NCBI GenBank assembly: GCA_938008925.1
Contig: CALLIQ010000162.1
Location: 1-6,186 of the forward strand
DNA from: an uncultured Acidimicrobiales bacterium
Lineage (GTDB): Bacteria; Actinomycetota; Acidimicrobiia; Acidimicrobiales; SZUA-35
Reading direction: 5' to 3'
Length of the DNA stretch: 6,186 nt
Made by a program: the position numbers and the translations under genes. Of the stretch, positions 6,050 to 6,186 are shown in pieces (position 1 is the first letter of the stretch; each line of letters starts with the position of its first letter). The notes beneath the pieces were generated by a model, which did not search any database, was not told the DNA's origin, and saw only the letters and a program-made list of their open reading frames with translations.

Positions 6050-6186
6050 TCACGGCTCCTCCCCCAGTGCGGGTGGCACTCGGAACTGACCGTCTTCGGC
6101 TTCGGGCGCCATGGCCAAGGCAGCCTCGCGAACGTCGGCCGCCTCGACGACGTCGGGCCGGAAGACGTTGCGGAGCGGATAGGGGT
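6050..6186 (-). CDS. gatC: Aspartyl/glutamyl-tRNA amidotransferase subunit C, C-terminal part
   Basis: GatC is the small subunit that wraps around the GatA-GatB interface and stabilises the complex. Only the last 44 codons are in the window; the start lies beyond the right edge. The visible part reads PYPLRNVFRPDVVE and then AMAPEAEDGQFRVPPAL, matching the conserved GatC ending in which a short helix is followed by a D-G-x-F-x-V-P-P segment. The TGA stop lies two bases before the gatA ATG, and the gatA Shine-Dalgarno is inside this gene. The gene is too short in the window for standard ORF thresholds and has no visible start, so it is recognised by its C-terminal motif and its position at the head of gatA-gatB. 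Confidence 0.9.
   Translation of the reverse strand, partial: PYPLRNVFRPDVVEAADVREAALAMAPEAEDGQFRVPPALGEEP
6056..6060 (-). promoter_or_regulatory. Shine-Dalgarno of gatA
   Basis: The minus strand reads AGGAG within a G-rich run inside the end of gatC, eight bases before the ATG at 6047. It favours that ATG over the GTG at 6053, although the shifted alternative GGAGG lies four bases from the GTG. Confidence 0.65.

Noticed and set aside
1..6186. Search by eye for mobile elements, CRISPR repeats, tRNA or rRNA genes and a novel defence or biosynthetic system.
   Set aside because: No transposase, integrase, regularly spaced repeat or RNA-gene-like sequence was seen. Every gene belongs to a known family, so I cannot support a claim of a new system.

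Overview
The window is a GC-rich bacterial chromosome segment carrying mostly housekeeping genes. It looks actinobacterial. It has a short SigE-family-like ECF sigma factor with a coupled membrane protein, an Eis-type acetyltransferase, an nth gene that seems to lack a Shine-Dalgarno sequence, and codons rich in GAC/GTC/CGA. The flavour (many TCGA/CGATCG words, the form of the Nth C-terminus) suggests Acidimicrobiia, for example Ilumatobacter relatives. That placement is an impression from the proteins and has not been tested by any search.

Layout from left to right. Positions 1-828 (minus strand) hold a two-gene unit. A 162-residue ECF sigma factor starts at 828 and overlaps by 8 bases a membrane protein that runs off the left edge and is probably its anti-sigma partner. 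Positions 829-1008 are a non-coding leader in front of the sigma gene. Positions 1009-2265 (minus) encode an Eis-family N-acetyltransferase with its catalytic Tyr126 and C-terminal Phe both present. Positions 2266-2362 are a 97-base divergent promoter region between eis and nth. Positions 2363-3010 (plus) encode endonuclease III. Its catalytic Lys120 and Asp138 are intact, but the iron-sulfur motif has only three cysteines with altered spacing. Positions 3011-3078 are a short convergent gap. Positions 3079-6186 (minus) are the gatC-gatA-gatB operon, with gatC cut by the right edge.

How the genes work together: GatC, GatA and GatB form one heterotrimeric amidotransferase that turns misacylated Glu-tRNA(Gln) and/or Asp-tRNA(Asn) into Gln-tRNA(Gln)/Asn-tRNA(Asn). 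The sigma factor and the membrane protein probably form a signal-transducing pair. The eis and nth genes are divergently transcribed from one small intergenic region but have unrelated chemistry, so shared regulation is only a possibility.

I found no mobile element, CRISPR array, tRNA, rRNA or clear intrinsic terminator. I do not see a previously undescribed system here. The most useful oddities are the incomplete cysteine set in Nth, the apparent back-to-back leaderless starts of eis and nth, and the missing zinc-binding motif in the putative anti-sigma factor.
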